From positions 111,741 through 175,740 of the forward strand of contig NZ_JACHHG010000009.1 in the NCBI RefSeq assembly GCF_014202645.1: a DNA stretch of 64,000 nucleotides, written 5' to 3'. The notes under the pieces are model-generated. The model had not been told where the DNA came from and did not search any database. It saw only the letters and a program-made list of their open reading frames with translations. A program made the position numbers and the translations under genes. This DNA comes from Deinobacterium chartae (GTDB lineage Bacteria; Deinococcota; Deinococci; Deinococcales; Deinococcaceae). Below are positions 7,623 through 17,477 of this stretch, piece by piece; within the stretch, counting starts at the first letter, position 1; every line of letters begins with the position of its first letter.

Positions 7623-9425
7623 CTAAGGAGCGATTCCCAGCGCCTTTAGCGGATCGATCAGGCCATGTCCATACTCCTCATCCCTGCCCGCAGGCCCCAG
7701 GTCCAGGGCGGTCTGCTCGAGGCGCTCTACCGCCTGCGCCGGGGTGGACACGAGTCCCTTGGCCAACACCAGCGCGGTCAGCGCACTCGCCTGCGGAGCC
7801 GCCTGGCTGGTCCCCTCGAGGGCCGAGTAGCGCGGCTGGTGCCGGGTATACATCCAGTCGGTCGAGAAGATCATGTCCGGGAACGGGGCACCGTTGAGTT
7901 CCTGACCGTTCAGGGAGTTACCGCTGTCCCCGCCTGGCGCGCTCAGGGCGATGTACGGCCCGGTATTGCTGTACTTGGCCCGGGTCCAGCCGGAGTCGTT
8001 CTCGGCCAGGGTCGTCGCTGCTACCGCGGTGGCCCCCTTGCAGGCCGCCGGGTAGTTGACCGCGTTGCCGTACTGCTTCTCGTTTCCGCCTGCGGCCAGC
8101 ACCGCGATCCCCCGGTCGGCCGCCACCTTCACCGCGTCGCACAGCAGCGCGATGTCCCGAGGGTCCGTAAAAGGCCCGCCCAAGGACAGGTTGATGACCT
8201 TGACCGTCGCGGCCACGCTCTCGGGCAACCTGCGCGCCGCGCCGTTCACCATCACCGTCTCGCCGGCGGCGTAACGGATGGCAGAGGCGGTTTCCTCGAG
8301 GCCCCCGAAGCCGTTGGTAGCCAGGGTGCGCAGCGGCAGCACCCGCACCGGCGCACGGTACACCGCTCCGACCACGCCGGAACTCGAGCAGCCCGGGCAG
8401 GTAGAACCCAGCGTTCCGAAACGCGCGGCGATGATGCCGGTCACGTGCGTGCCGTGGCTGGAGTCGCCGTAACGCGCACGGCTGGGCGTGCTCGGATCGG
8501 TGGGGTCGCGGTCCCGGCCGCAGCCGTCGTCCACGAAGTCCATGGCACCCTCGTCCGGGCCCAGCAGCGCACCCTCGAGGTCGGGGTGGTCGTAGCGCAC
8601 ACCGGTATCAATAACGGCCACCGTGACCGGGTTGGAGTACGCGCCCGTTTCCATGTCGGCCCATACCCTGGGGTAGCCCAGTTTAGGAAAAGCCCACTGC
8701 AGCCGGTAGTATTCGTCGGTGGGGATCACTTCGCCCAGGGCGCGCAGCAGCGGTTCGGGCCGCACCGACTCCACGTCCGGGTCCTGGCTCAGCCGGGCGA
8801 GATCGGCCTCGAGGTTGTCGGTGGGAACGCGCACGGTCCGGGTCTCGGCCGAACCCAGCGACAGCGGTTGGGCGAGGCCGCTGCGCGCAGCGGCCTCGCT
8901 GCGGTAGCGCACCAGCAGGGCACGGGGCGCAGGCGCGCCCGCACGGCGCTCAACGACCGAGGGGCCGATCGCGACATCCGCGCGGTTCAGCGTCAACGAC
9001 TGCGGGGCCGCGCCGGACAGGAAGTCGCGGACATCCGGGTCGTAGCGCACCTTCAGCGCGGTGGTTGTTCCCTGGGCGGTGCGCAGCGTCACCCGCGCGG
9101 TGTACGGTTCGCTGCGTTCCAGGCACACGTCACCGCGCACGTCGAACTTCAGGCGGATCGCGCCCTGCCCGGACTGCGGGCTGACCTGCAGCCAGTCGCC
9201 TTCGATCTCGCTCACCTGCCACGCCCCGCTCGAGGGATAGCTCACCTGTGCCTGTCCACCCGTAAGAACAACGTCTTGTTCGCTCGGAAGCGACGGAGTC
9301 TGCCCACAGGCCGCCAGGACCAGCGGCAGCAGCAGAGCAAGACCCGGATGCATCTTTCCGGACCCGGACCGGACCAACAACGGCTCACCGTGCGAGCCAC
9401 GCACCTCTTGCAAACTTCGCTTCAT
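7623..9425 (-). CDS. Second secreted subtilisin-like serine protease, lipoprotein (S8)
   Basis: About 600 residues. The catalytic triad is visible as Asp in AVIDTGV, His in SHGTHVTGI and Ser in GTSQAAPQAS, with the oxyanion Asn in AAGGNEKQYG. A lipobox LAAC lies near the N-terminus and a beta-sandwich-like prodomain precedes the protease domain. I chose the ATG at 9425 because a TAGACT -10 lies 8 nt before it. This gives about 24 residues before the hydrophobic core, which is long. The next ATG, at 9353, would give a compact lipoprotein signal and is a real alternative. A start further upstream would overlap the divergent gene. Expected role is extracellular proteolysis with its neighbour. 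Confidence 0.88.
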   Translation of the reverse strand: MKRSLQEVRGSHGEPLLVRSGSGKMHPGLALLLPLVLAACGQTPSLPSEQDVVLTGGQAQVSYPSSGAWQVSEIEGDWLQVSPQSGQGAIRLKFDVRGDVCLERSEPYTARVTLRTAQGTTTALKVRYDPDVRDFLSGAAPQSLTLNRADVAIGPSVVERRAGAPAPRALLVRYRSEAAARSGLAQPLSLGSAETRTVRVPTDNLEADLARLSQDPDVESVRPEPLLRALGEVIPTDEYYRLQWAFPKLGYPRVWADMETGAYSNPVTVAVIDTGVRYDHPDLEGALLGPDEGAMDFVDDGCGRDRDPTDPSTPSRARYGDSSHGTHVTGIIAARFGTLGSTCPGCSSSGVVGAVYRAPVRVLPLRTLATNGFGGLEETASAIRYAAGETVMVNGAARRLPESVAATVKVINLSLGGPFTDPRDIALLCDAVKVAADRGIAVLAAGGNEKQYGNAVNYPAACKGATAVAATTLAENDSGWTRAKYSNTGPYIALSAPGGDSGNSLNGQELNGAPFPDMIFSTDWMYTRHQPRYSALEGTSQAAPQASALTALVLAKGLVSTPAQAVERLEQTALDLGPAGRDEEYGHGLIDPLKALGIAP

Positions 9426-9433
9426 GTGGCCCC

Positions 9434-9439
9434 AGTCTA
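9434..9439 (-). promoter_or_regulatory. -10 element of the second subtilase gene
   Basis: TAGACT on the minus strand, 8 nt before the ATG at 9425; supports that start over the one at 9353. Confidence 0.45.
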
Positions 9440-9494
9440 AGGGCCCCGCGTGATCACGCGGTGAAAAACCGCGCGGACCGCAACGAAGCCGTGC

Positions 9495-9500
9495 TACCTT
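9495..9500 (+). promoter_or_regulatory. -10 element of the DUF2227 gene
   Basis: TACCTT ends 5 nt before the GTG at 9506; divergent from the subtilase promoter. Confidence 0.4.
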
Positions 9501-9505
9501 GGGAC

Positions 9506-10060
<555 letters not shown>

Positions 10061-10073
10061 AAGCTGCCCGCGC

Positions 10074-10811
10074 TCAGGCGTGGCGCGCCTGGAACACCAT
10101 GTACGCGCTGCGCTCCTCGAGCGGGTCGCCCTCGAACGATCCGCTGACCGACGTCACCTCGAGGCCGGCCGCGCGCAGCATCCACTCGGCCTCGTAGCGG
10201 GTGTAGTAGCGCTGAACCAGCGTGCGGTGCTGGCGCGTGAGCTGTCCGTCCGGAGCGACCGTGTCCACAAGGTACTCGGTGGTCGCCAGCTGGCGCACCG
10301 GGTCGATGCGCTGCATCACGAACACGTCGTGGCGCCCCGCCGCGTCCTCGAAGGTCTCGCCCTCGTGGCGCAACACGCCGCTCGGCCCGAAGCGGGGCAC
10401 GTACAGATCAAACGCGAAGGTTCCGCCCGGCTCGAGGTGCGCGGCGATCCGCGTCAGCGCGGCGGCCTGATCGGCGGCGGTGTACAGGTGCATCAGCGCA
10501 TTAAACGGCGCGATGATCAGCCCAAAGCGCCGCTCCAGCTCGAAACTGCGCATATCGGCCTGCACCCACTCGACCGTCACGCCCTCGCGCGCCGCGTACT
10601 CGCGTGCGAAGCGCAGCATCCCGGCAGATAACTCGAGGCCCACGACCGGCACCCCGCGCCGGGCGAGTGCGACCGAAACCCGCCCGGCCCCGGCTCCCAG
10701 CTCGAGCACCTCGCCGCCCACCCGCTCGGCCAACCGGGCATAAAAGTGAATGTCATCGTAATAGCGCTCGTTCTGACGCACGTACAAGGAGGCAAGCGGG
10801 TCGTAGTCCAT
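10074..10811 (-). CDS. Class I SAM-dependent methyltransferase
   Basis: 245-residue cytosolic methyltransferase. Motif I is VLELGAGAGRVSVALARRG (about 33-51), followed by VVGLELSAGML (motif II), WVQADMRSFEL and FGLIIAPFNALMHL. The N-terminus YDPLASLYVRQNERYYDDIHFY resembles small-molecule methyltransferases that follow a substrate-capping helix. The substrate cannot be told from sequence. It is convergent with the DUF2227 gene and separated from the next minus-strand gene by 137 nt. Confidence 0.85.
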   Translation of the reverse strand: MDYDPLASLYVRQNERYYDDIHFYARLAERVGGEVLELGAGAGRVSVALARRGVPVVGLELSAGMLRFAREYAAREGVTVEWVQADMRSFELERRFGLIIAPFNALMHLYTAADQAAALTRIAAHLEPGGTFAFDLYVPRFGPSGVLRHEGETFEDAAGRHDVFVMQRIDPVRQLATTEYLVDTVAPDGQLTRQHRTLVQRYYTRYEAEWMLRAAGLEVTSVSGSFEGDPLEERSAYMVFQARHA

Positions 10812-10826
10812 ACGTTTTCAGGGGTC

Positions 10827-10832
10827 AGTTTA
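10827..10832 (-). promoter_or_regulatory. -10 element of the methyltransferase gene
   Basis: TAAACT on the minus strand, 15 nt before the ATG, giving a very short leader without an obvious ribosome site. Confidence 0.4.
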
Positions 10833-10948
10833 CAGCGCTCCGAACGCAGCGCGCCTCGGCACAGGGACAGGATGGTCCTTGGGGCCAGCAGTGCGCTCTG
10901 CGCCCAGCCGCCCCGGGCAATGGCCGGCCCTTCCCGGCCCTTCCCGCC

Positions 10949-12190
10949 CTACTTCTTCTTTCCGTGGCGCTCGAGCAACGTCTTGCGGTCGATGTACACC
11001 AGCTTCGCCTCGAGGTTGCGCTTGTCGGTCGGTCCGCCGCTGTAGAGCCGCCGCAGAAAGTTCATGTACCCCACCATGAAGCGGGCGTGCAGCGGATTGT
11101 CGAGCGGGGCGGTCCCGAAACCCAGCGGAGCCAGCACCTCGTGAAACAGTGAGATGCCAAAAAACAGCTGGGCGTCTTGGTACTTGGGGGTCTCGGCCAG
11201 ACGGGCGAGGTCCTCGAGCGAGCGGTTCATCATGCGGTACGCCGAGATGGCGCTGATCTCGGCGGCACGCACCAGACGCACGCTGTGCAGGTGAAGCTCC
11301 CCGGCAGGAGTGCCCGCCTCGATCGGCTCTCCCTCGGAGTTCACCACCGTAGGGCCGGTAAAGCCCATCTTGGTCACCCGGAAGATCGAGCGGGAGTGCT
11401 GGGTGAGGTCGTCGAGGTGGTGAGCCTTGCGGTAGCCCTCCTCGACCGTGGCGACCCACAGGCGCAGCAGCGCCCCGCGCAGGTCGCCCAGGCGAGGCCC
11501 GTACAGCTTGCCCAGCGGCACAAGGCTGTACCCCCGATTCTTGAGCTCGGCGATCAGGCCAGGCAGCGCTTCGGCGGCGGTGCGCCCGCCCGGACCGGCG
11601 TCGTGCATCACCGCGATCGTCCCGGGCTCGGCCTTGGCGAGCATGCGTTCCACGACGCGCGCCGCGTCGTACTGCGCGCTCCAGTCGTGCGCCTCGAGGT
11701 TCCAGTGAACCGGGATCACCCCGCTGCCGCGCAGGGCCAGCCAGGTGGAGGCGGTGTACGCACCGTGCGGCGGCCGGAAGTACTTCGGGCGCTCCCCGGT
11801 GATGTCCTCGAGGACCCGCAGGCTACGGCGCAAGTCCGCACCTACGCTCCAGGGCCAGCGGAACCAGGCGTGGCGGTGACGGTAACCGTGGCTGCCGACC
11901 TCGTGACCCTCCTCGAGGATCTGCCGCACCAGGTCCGGGTGCTGGCGGGCGCGTTCGCCCACCACGAAGAAGGTGGCCTTTACCCCGGCCTCGCGCAGCG
12001 CCGCCAGCACCCGTGGGGTGGTTTCGGGGTCGGGACCGTCGTCGAAGGTGAGGGCGAATTCGGGCTTGCCGCCCTGGCCCTCGCGCAGCACGCCCAGGTT
12101 GGCGAGCTGCAGCAGCAGGTAGGGCAGGCCGATCTGACCGAGCAGGTACAGTCCGGCTCCGGCCAGACCCCACTTAAACGTGCGTTTCAA
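10949..12190 (-). CDS. Polysaccharide deacetylase (NodB homology) with C-terminal YkoP-like domain
   Basis: About 413 residues. One membrane segment (about 8-30) anchors a carbohydrate esterase family 4 domain. Its motifs are TFDDGPDP (about 48-55), GSHGYRHRH, RPPHGAYT, HWNLEAHDW and IAVMHDAG, so the metal and catalytic residues look complete. The last 180 residues resemble the YkoP domain found fused to deacetylases. The TTG at 12190 is preceded by a GGAAAGGTGG ribosome site and overlaps the previous gene by 17 bp; an ATG at 12238 has no such site. It is the last gene of an operon with a GT28 glycosyltransferase and an LptF/LptG permease, which points to envelope glycan or glycolipid work. 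Confidence 0.85.
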   Translation of the reverse strand: MKRTFKWGLAGAGLYLLGQIGLPYLLLQLANLGVLREGQGGKPEFALTFDDGPDPETTPRVLAALREAGVKATFFVVGERARQHPDLVRQILEEGHEVGSHGYRHRHAWFRWPWSVGADLRRSLRVLEDITGERPKYFRPPHGAYTASTWLALRGSGVIPVHWNLEAHDWSAQYDAARVVERMLAKAEPGTIAVMHDAGPGGRTAAEALPGLIAELKNRGYSLVPLGKLYGPRLGDLRGALLRLWVATVEEGYRKAHHLDDLTQHSRSIFRVTKMGFTGPTVVNSEGEPIEAGTPAGELHLHSVRLVRAAEISAISAYRMMNRSLEDLARLAETPKYQDAQLFFGISLFHEVLAPLGFGTAPLDNPLHARFMVGYMNFLRRLYSGGPTDKRNLEAKLVYIDRKTLLERHGKKK

Positions 12191-13307
12191 GCTTTTCCAC
12201 CTTTCCGTAGTGCTCCAAGACCGTGCGGGCCACGTCACGGGCCGCGTGCGGCTTGCCGATGGCCCGCGCGGCGGCGCCCATGCGCGCGCGGCGCGGCACG
12301 TCGATCAACAGGTCGGTCAGCAGCGTGCGCAGCTCGAGCAGGTCGCGGGCCCAGCGGGCCGCCCCGGCCGCCTCGAGGTAACGGGCGTTGCCCTCTTCCT
12401 GGCCGGGGATCGGGTCGTAGATCAGCATCGGCACTCCGAGCGCGCACGCTTCCGAGACGGTCAGGCCGCCCGCCTTGCCGACCACCAGGTCCGAAGCCCC
12501 CAGCAGTTCGGGAAAAGCGTCGGTGTAGCCGTAGCGGTGCACGGTGACTCGACCGACTTGCTCCACGCTGGGCCCGCCCCGCACCCCGGTCACCAGCACC
12601 CGGGTGGGAATCGCGAGGCGACCGAGCGTTTCCATCACCGCCGCGTGCGAACGGTACGCTCCGGTCGCCCCGGCCGACAGCATGATCACCGGACGCTCGG
12701 GCTCGAAGCCCAGGCGTTCGCGCAGCGCCTCGCGCGAAGGCAAGTCGGTGTAGCGTGGATCGATGGGGATGCCGGTCACCTGAATCCTCGAGGGATCTAC
12801 TCCGTTGGCGGCGATCTGCTGCCGGACCGCCTCGGTCGCCACCATGATCAGGTCGGCTTCGGGACGCGCCCAGTGACGGTGCGCCTCGTAGTCGGTCACG
12901 ATCATGGCGTTGAGAAACCGGTAGCCGTAGCGCTTGCGCGCCGCGTCGGCCAGGGCTACGGGCGCGGTGTAACTGGAGATCACGATCTGGGGACGCACCC
13001 GCTCGAGGTCGCGCCGCATGGCCGGCAGACCCGCCCAGCCGAAGGGAGCGGTGATGGCCTTGGGCTCGCCGGGACGGTTGGTCCAGTTGTAAAAGTAGCG
13101 GTACCCGGCCGGGTAGTAGCGCAGCCACGCAGTGTAAGGAACCTCGACCACAGCGCGCTGCAGCGGGTGCAGGTAGGCCAGGTAGTCGCTGTAGCTGACC
13201 GAGGCCCCCGGGCGCTGAGCTTCCAAGAGCTGGGCCAGCGCCTGGTTGGCCTTGGTATGTCCGCCGCCGAGCGAGGCGGACAGCAGTAGCACGCGCAGCT
13301 CGTCCAC
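12174..13307 (-). CDS. GT28 glycosyltransferase, MGDG synthase/UgtP-like
   Basis: 377-residue glycosyltransferase of the MGDG-synthase type, which adds sugar from a nucleotide donor to diacylglycerol-like lipids. The N-terminal domain has SASLGGGHTKANQAL (residues 10-24), the acceptor-side glycine loop of the family. The C-terminal domain has VVGKAGGLTVSEACALGVPMLIYDPIPGQEEGNARYL, the donor-binding signature. No membrane segment. It starts one base after the stop of the permease gene (13308) and overlaps the deacetylase gene, so the three are one operon. A role in membrane glycolipid synthesis fits the glycolipid-rich Deinococcus envelope; the exact sugar and lipid are inference. Confidence 0.88.
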   Translation of the reverse strand: MDELRVLLLSASLGGGHTKANQALAQLLEAQRPGASVSYSDYLAYLHPLQRAVVEVPYTAWLRYYPAGYRYFYNWTNRPGEPKAITAPFGWAGLPAMRRDLERVRPQIVISSYTAPVALADAARKRYGYRFLNAMIVTDYEAHRHWARPEADLIMVATEAVRQQIAANGVDPSRIQVTGIPIDPRYTDLPSREALRERLGFEPERPVIMLSAGATGAYRSHAAVMETLGRLAIPTRVLVTGVRGGPSVEQVGRVTVHRYGYTDAFPELLGASDLVVGKAGGLTVSEACALGVPMLIYDPIPGQEEGNARYLEAAGAARWARDLLELRTLLTDLLIDVPRRARMGAAARAIGKPHAARDVARTVLEHYGKVEKLETHV

Positions 13308-14450
13308 TCAGGCCCTCAGCATGCGCCAGCCGAGCAGCACGAAGGCCAAGTTGGGCAGCCACACCGCCACCTCCGGCGGCAGGAGGCCCACCGAGGCCAA
13401 CGAGCGGCCCAGCAGGACGGTCAGGTAGTACAGGGCGACGATGATGACCGAGATGCCCAGCGCCAGTCCGGTGGTGCGGCCGTAGCGTATCGCCAGCGGC
13501 AGGCTGACCAGCAGCAGCACCAGGTTGCCCAGCGGCAGGGCCAGCTTGGTGTGGAACTCGATGCGGGCGTCGCGGCGCTCCTTGGGATTGAGCTGCGGGT
13601 CGATCATGCGGCGGTACTGGCCCGAGATCGAGGCCGAGTCCGCAGAAATGGCGTCGGCAAAGCGCGCGATCGACTCTGCCCGGGAGTTGCCCACCACGAT
13701 GGTGGTGCTGGCGTCGGGCGAGGGCGCGATGTTGGCCGCCTGAAAGATGTTCTGAACAGCTGCGCGGTACCGGTCGAACGAGGCCGTTTCCGGCAGGTCG
13801 GCCAGGGCCTTGACCCCCTCGTAGTTGACCCGGTACACCTGGTAACCGGTCAGCTGAATCTCGCTGCCCTCGTACGTTCCCGAATCGGCCAGCACCACCG
13901 TGGCGGTGCGTCCGTCCCACTGCTGGATCCGCACGCCGTTCATGCGGCGGCTGGCTTCGTCGTACGACGCGAAGAACAGCTCTTTGCCCTCACCCAGGTC
14001 GATGGGTCTGCCCGCAAGCTGCGAGAGCCCGCCGCCCCGACCCGACTGCATCTCGTCCCAGTACAGACTGCGGGTCTGGATGTTGGCCTGCGGCACCACC
14101 CACTCGGACAGCCACAGCGAGCCCGCCGAGACGAACAGGGCCAGCACCACCGCAGGCAGCGAGACGCGGGTGAGCGAGAGTCCGCCCGACTGCATGGCGG
14201 TGAGTTCCCGTTCGGTCGCCAGACGCCCGAAGGAGACCACCACCATCAAGACCACCGCCATCGGAAAAACCTTGACCAGGGTGTCCGGCACCTGATAGGC
14301 GATCCACTTGCCGACCAGCCCCAGCGGAACGCCGGTGAGCCACTGGCTGCTTACATAGAAGTAGCCAAAGAGGAACACCACGGTATACAGCGCGGTCCCC
14401 GTCAAAAAAGGCGGGATTAACTCGCGCAGGATGTATTTCTGAAGGCGCAT
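13308..14450 (-). CDS. LptF/LptG (YjgP/YjgQ) family permease
   Basis: 380-residue inner-membrane protein of the family that pulls lipopolysaccharide into the Lpt bridge. It starts RLQKYILRELIPPFLTG, has three membrane helices (about 10-35, 45-80, 95-118), a large periplasmic beta-jellyroll part (about 120-280) and three more helices (290-380). ATG 14450 is chosen over a GTG nine bases upstream because it has a GAGGGAT ribosome site. First gene of the GT28-deacetylase operon. Deinococcus lacks classical LPS, so the cargo may be another glycolipid; an LptD-like gene also occurs at 55-58 kb. Confidence 0.88.
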   Translation of the reverse strand: MRLQKYILRELIPPFLTGTALYTVVFLFGYFYVSSQWLTGVPLGLVGKWIAYQVPDTLVKVFPMAVVLMVVVSFGRLATERELTAMQSGGLSLTRVSLPAVVLALFVSAGSLWLSEWVVPQANIQTRSLYWDEMQSGRGGGLSQLAGRPIDLGEGKELFFASYDEASRRMNGVRIQQWDGRTATVVLADSGTYEGSEIQLTGYQVYRVNYEGVKALADLPETASFDRYRAAVQNIFQAANIAPSPDASTTIVVGNSRAESIARFADAISADSASISGQYRRMIDPQLNPKERRDARIEFHTKLALPLGNLVLLLVSLPLAIRYGRTTGLALGISVIIVALYYLTVLLGRSLASVGLLPPEVAVWLPNLAFVLLGWRMLRA

Positions 14451-14459
14451 ATCCCTCAC

Positions 14460-14465
14460 ACTCTA
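14460..14465 (-). promoter_or_regulatory. -10 element of the lptF/G-like operon
   Basis: TAGAGT on the minus strand, ending 9 nt before the ATG. Confidence 0.45.
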
Positions 14466-14506
14466 GCGGACGCAGCGGGACGGACCGTGAGGTCCGTCCG
14501 GGTTGT

Positions 14507-14929
14507 TCAGCCCTGCGCCAACGCGAACAGCAATTGCGCCTGGGTTACGAGCTCTCCGTCCACGCGCGCTTCGGCATTCACTTTGCCCACCCCGCGCCGG
14601 AAAAACTCGAGGTTGGCGTGCAGGTGCAACTGGTCCCCGGGCGTCACCTGTTTCTTGATGCGCACGCCGTCCACTCCGGCCAGAAACGCCACCTGACCCT
14701 GCGGAATCTTGCCGTACAGCAAGAACACCGAGGCCTGGGCCAGCGCTTCGATGATCAAGACGCCGGGCATGATCGGCTGTCCGGGAAAGTGCCCCTGGAA
14801 GAACGGTTCGTTCATCGTCACGTTCTTGAGGGCGTGCACCTGGGCCTCGTTATGAGACAGGACCCGGTCCACCAGCAAAAAGGGATAACGGTGCGGCAAC
14901 TGTGCCAGGATGTCTTTGATGTCGAGCAT
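14507..14929 (-). CDS. fabZ: 3-hydroxyacyl-[acyl-carrier-protein] dehydratase FabZ
   Basis: 140-residue hot-dog-fold dehydratase of type II fatty acid synthesis. It removes water from 3-hydroxyacyl-ACP. The catalytic His lies in [12 protein letters not shown] (about 46-57) and the catalytic Glu in LIIEALAQA (about 58-66). [13 protein letters not shown] near the N-terminus is the family signature. The length is normal. It starts 12 bp after the mreB stop with a GGGAG ribosome site, so it is co-transcribed with mreB. Confidence 0.96.
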   Translation of the reverse strand: MLDIKDILAQLPHRYPFLLVDRVLSHNEAQVHALKNVTMNEPFFQGHFPGQPIMPGVLIIEALAQASVFLLYGKIPQGQVAFLAGVDGVRIKKQVTPGDQLHLHANLEFFRRGVGKVNAEARVDGELVTQAQLLFALAQG

Positions 14930-14941
14930 GGGTCTCCCGGC

Positions 14942-15988
14942 TTAACGGCGCAGGTAGTTGTCGCTGGAGATCAGCGCGTGACGCAGAATCGGAATCATCT
15001 CGAGGGCCATGCCGGTGCCGATGGCCACCGCCTCGATGGCGTTCTCTGCAACCGCCACCGGAATGCCGGTCTGCTGACGCAGCAGCTCGTCGAACTGGCG
15101 CAGCAGGCTGCCACCGCCGGTCATGACGATGCCGCGGTCAATGATGTCGCTGACCAGTTCGGGCGGCGTGGTCTCGAGGACGCGCTTGACGCCCTCCACG
15201 ATGCGCGTGACCGGCTCGGACAGCGCCTCGACGATGTCCTCGGTGGTGAGGGTGATGGTCTTGGGCAGGCCGTTGACCAGGTCGCGGCCGCGCACCTCGG
15301 CGGTCAGGATGTCCTCTTCGGAGGTGATCATGGCCGCGCCGATCTTGACCTTGATCTCCTCGGCGGTGCGGTCCCCGATCATCAGGTTTTCCTTGCGGCG
15401 CACGTAACGGATGATCGACTCATCGAACTCGTTACCGGCGATGCGCAGCGACTCGGACACCACGATGCCGCCCAGGCTGATCACCGCGATGTCGGTCGAG
15501 CCACCGCCAATATCCACGATCATCGAGCCGACCGGCTCGGCGATGGCAAGACCTGCGCCGATGGCAGCGGCCAGCGGCTCCTCGATCAGGTAGGCGCGGC
15601 GGGCCGACGAGTTGATTGCCGCGCGCAGCACCGCGCGCTTCTCGACGTCGGTGACCCCCGAGGGCACGCCGATCATCAGCTGCGGCTTGAAGCCGAACAG
15701 CTTGTTGGGCCCGGTCCGCACCTTGCTCATGAACATCTCGATCATTTTTTCGGTGAGGGCGTCGTCGGCGATCACGCCGTCCTTGATCGGGCGGACGGCC
15801 ACGATGTTGCCGGGCGTGCGCCCGAGCATGCGGTACGCTTCCTCACCGACGGCCATGACTTCCTTGGTGTCTCGGGCCATGGCGATCACGCTGGGCTCTT
15901 GCAGAACAAGGCCACGATTCTTCATGTAGATCAGGAACGTCGCCGTTCCGAGGTCAATTCCGATATCTTCGACAAACTTCAAGCCCAT
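14942..15988 (-). CDS. mreB: Rod-shape actin homologue MreB
   Basis: 348-residue cytoskeletal ATPase that guides lateral wall synthesis. Nucleotide-binding motifs are visible: IGIDLGTATFLIY (phosphate 1), SMIVDIGGGSTDIAVISLGG (phosphate 2) and IVMTGGGSLL (adenosine). The ATG at 15988 has a GAGGGGGC ribosome site and matches the normal MreB N-terminus; an upstream ATG at 16069 would add an unrelated arginine-rich extension. fabZ follows. No mreC or mreD is adjacent. Presence of MreB suggests a rod-shaped or at least elongating cell, unlike spherical Deinococcus species. Confidence 0.95.
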   Translation of the reverse strand: MGLKFVEDIGIDLGTATFLIYMKNRGLVLQEPSVIAMARDTKEVMAVGEEAYRMLGRTPGNIVAVRPIKDGVIADDALTEKMIEMFMSKVRTGPNKLFGFKPQLMIGVPSGVTDVEKRAVLRAAINSSARRAYLIEEPLAAAIGAGLAIAEPVGSMIVDIGGGSTDIAVISLGGIVVSESLRIAGNEFDESIIRYVRRKENLMIGDRTAEEIKVKIGAAMITSEEDILTAEVRGRDLVNGLPKTITLTTEDIVEALSEPVTRIVEGVKRVLETTPPELVSDIIDRGIVMTGGGSLLRQFDELLRQQTGIPVAVAENAIEAVAIGTGMALEMIPILRHALISSDNYLRR

Positions 15989-16131
15989 GCCCCCTCGCGC
16001 ATCTTCCGCTCGCGCCAGTCCGTACCAGACGGCGTAGAACACGCGGCGGTGTGCCTCAGCACAAAACAACCCATGCTAACACGCCCTCGCCCACAGCGGT
16101 ATGAGGAGCCGCAGGCACCGCGAGCCAGCGG

Positions 16132-16389
16132 TCAACGTCTACGGCGCGGCTTGGACCACACGGACAGCGCCATCAGCAGCGCCGAGGCACCCATGTACAG
16201 CAGCCCCCTCCAGAACGGCTCGAGACCGGCCAGCCCAACGCGGCCTGCCAGGGTCGCCTCGAGGGCGCCCAGCAGGCGCAGCAGGTCCGGGGCGGCCGTG
16301 TTCAGTCCGGCGAAGGCCGCGATGCTCAGGGGAACGGCGGCCAGCGAGAGCGCCCCCAACAACAGGGTGAGGAAAATCACGGCACCCAT
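16132..16389 (-). CDS. Small two-helix membrane protein of unknown function
   Basis: 85 residues with two hydrophobic segments (about 2-26 and 60-80) joined by a short loop with PDLLRLLGALEATLAGRVGLAGLEPF, and an RRRR tail that should face the cytoplasm. I know no family for it. The ATG at 16389 begins where the hydrophobic coding pattern begins; the longer open frame upstream is arginine-rich and out of character. It lies between mreB and a divergent GNAT gene. Confidence 0.6.
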   Translation of the reverse strand: MGAVIFLTLLLGALSLAAVPLSIAAFAGLNTAAPDLLRLLGALEATLAGRVGLAGLEPFWRGLLYMGASALLMALSVWSKPRRRR

Positions 16390-16451
16390 CTTAAGCTGAG
16401 CTTGACGCAGAATGAAACTGTCCAAGGTACGCGGCTTGTGAACGCGGCTGC

Positions 16452-16457
16452 TACACT
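16452..16457 (+). promoter_or_regulatory. -10 element of a GNAT gene
   Basis: TACACT ends 6 nt before the ATG at 16464; leaderless layout. Confidence 0.5.
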
Positions 16458-16463
16458 GCCCGC

Positions 16464-16829
16464 ATGAGCGAAGGTGGAACACAACCGGCCCTGCCCGCCC
16501 GGGTGCGGGTCTCACACCTGCAGACCACACCCTCCCCCGCCGTCTTGGCCCAGTTGCAGCGCATCGGTCCGGAACGCGCGCACCTGCTCGAGGGCCTGAT
16601 TCTCCCCGCCGAGAACCGCGTGCTGTTTTTGGCGGTCGCTGGTGGCGGCACGGTCGCCTGGATGCTGGGTCTCCTCGAGGAGCCAACACGACGCTGGCAC
16701 CTCGAGATGGCCGTCACCCCGCAATGGCGGCGGCGCGGCATCGGTCCGGCTTTTCTCGAGGCCTTCGGCCGGGCGACCGGGACCGACCCGCAAACCCTCG
16801 AGGAATTTCAGAGCCTCAAGCAGCTGTAG
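16464..16829 (+). CDS. GNAT family N-acetyltransferase
   Basis: 121-residue protein with the acetyl-CoA-binding motif MAVTPQWRRRGIGPAFLEAF (about 82-101), preceded by VAWMLGLLEE and a strand pattern typical of GNAT folds. It is short for the family, and the C-terminal part is reduced to a QTLEEFQSL helix. Substrate unknown. It is convergent with pth, with 9 bp between the stops. Confidence 0.75.
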   Translation: MSEGGTQPALPARVRVSHLQTTPSPAVLAQLQRIGPERAHLLEGLILPAENRVLFLAVAGGGTVAWMLGLLEEPTRRWHLEMAVTPQWRRRGIGPAFLEAFGRATGTDPQTLEEFQSLKQL

Positions 16830-16838
16830 CCGCTCGCC

Positions 16839-17473
<635 letters not shown>

Positions 17474-17477
<4 letters not shown>

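Noticed and set aside
15989..16069. 27-residue N-terminal extension of MreB
   Set aside because: No homology expected at this end; the ATG at 15988 has a strong ribosome site and matches MreB proteins.
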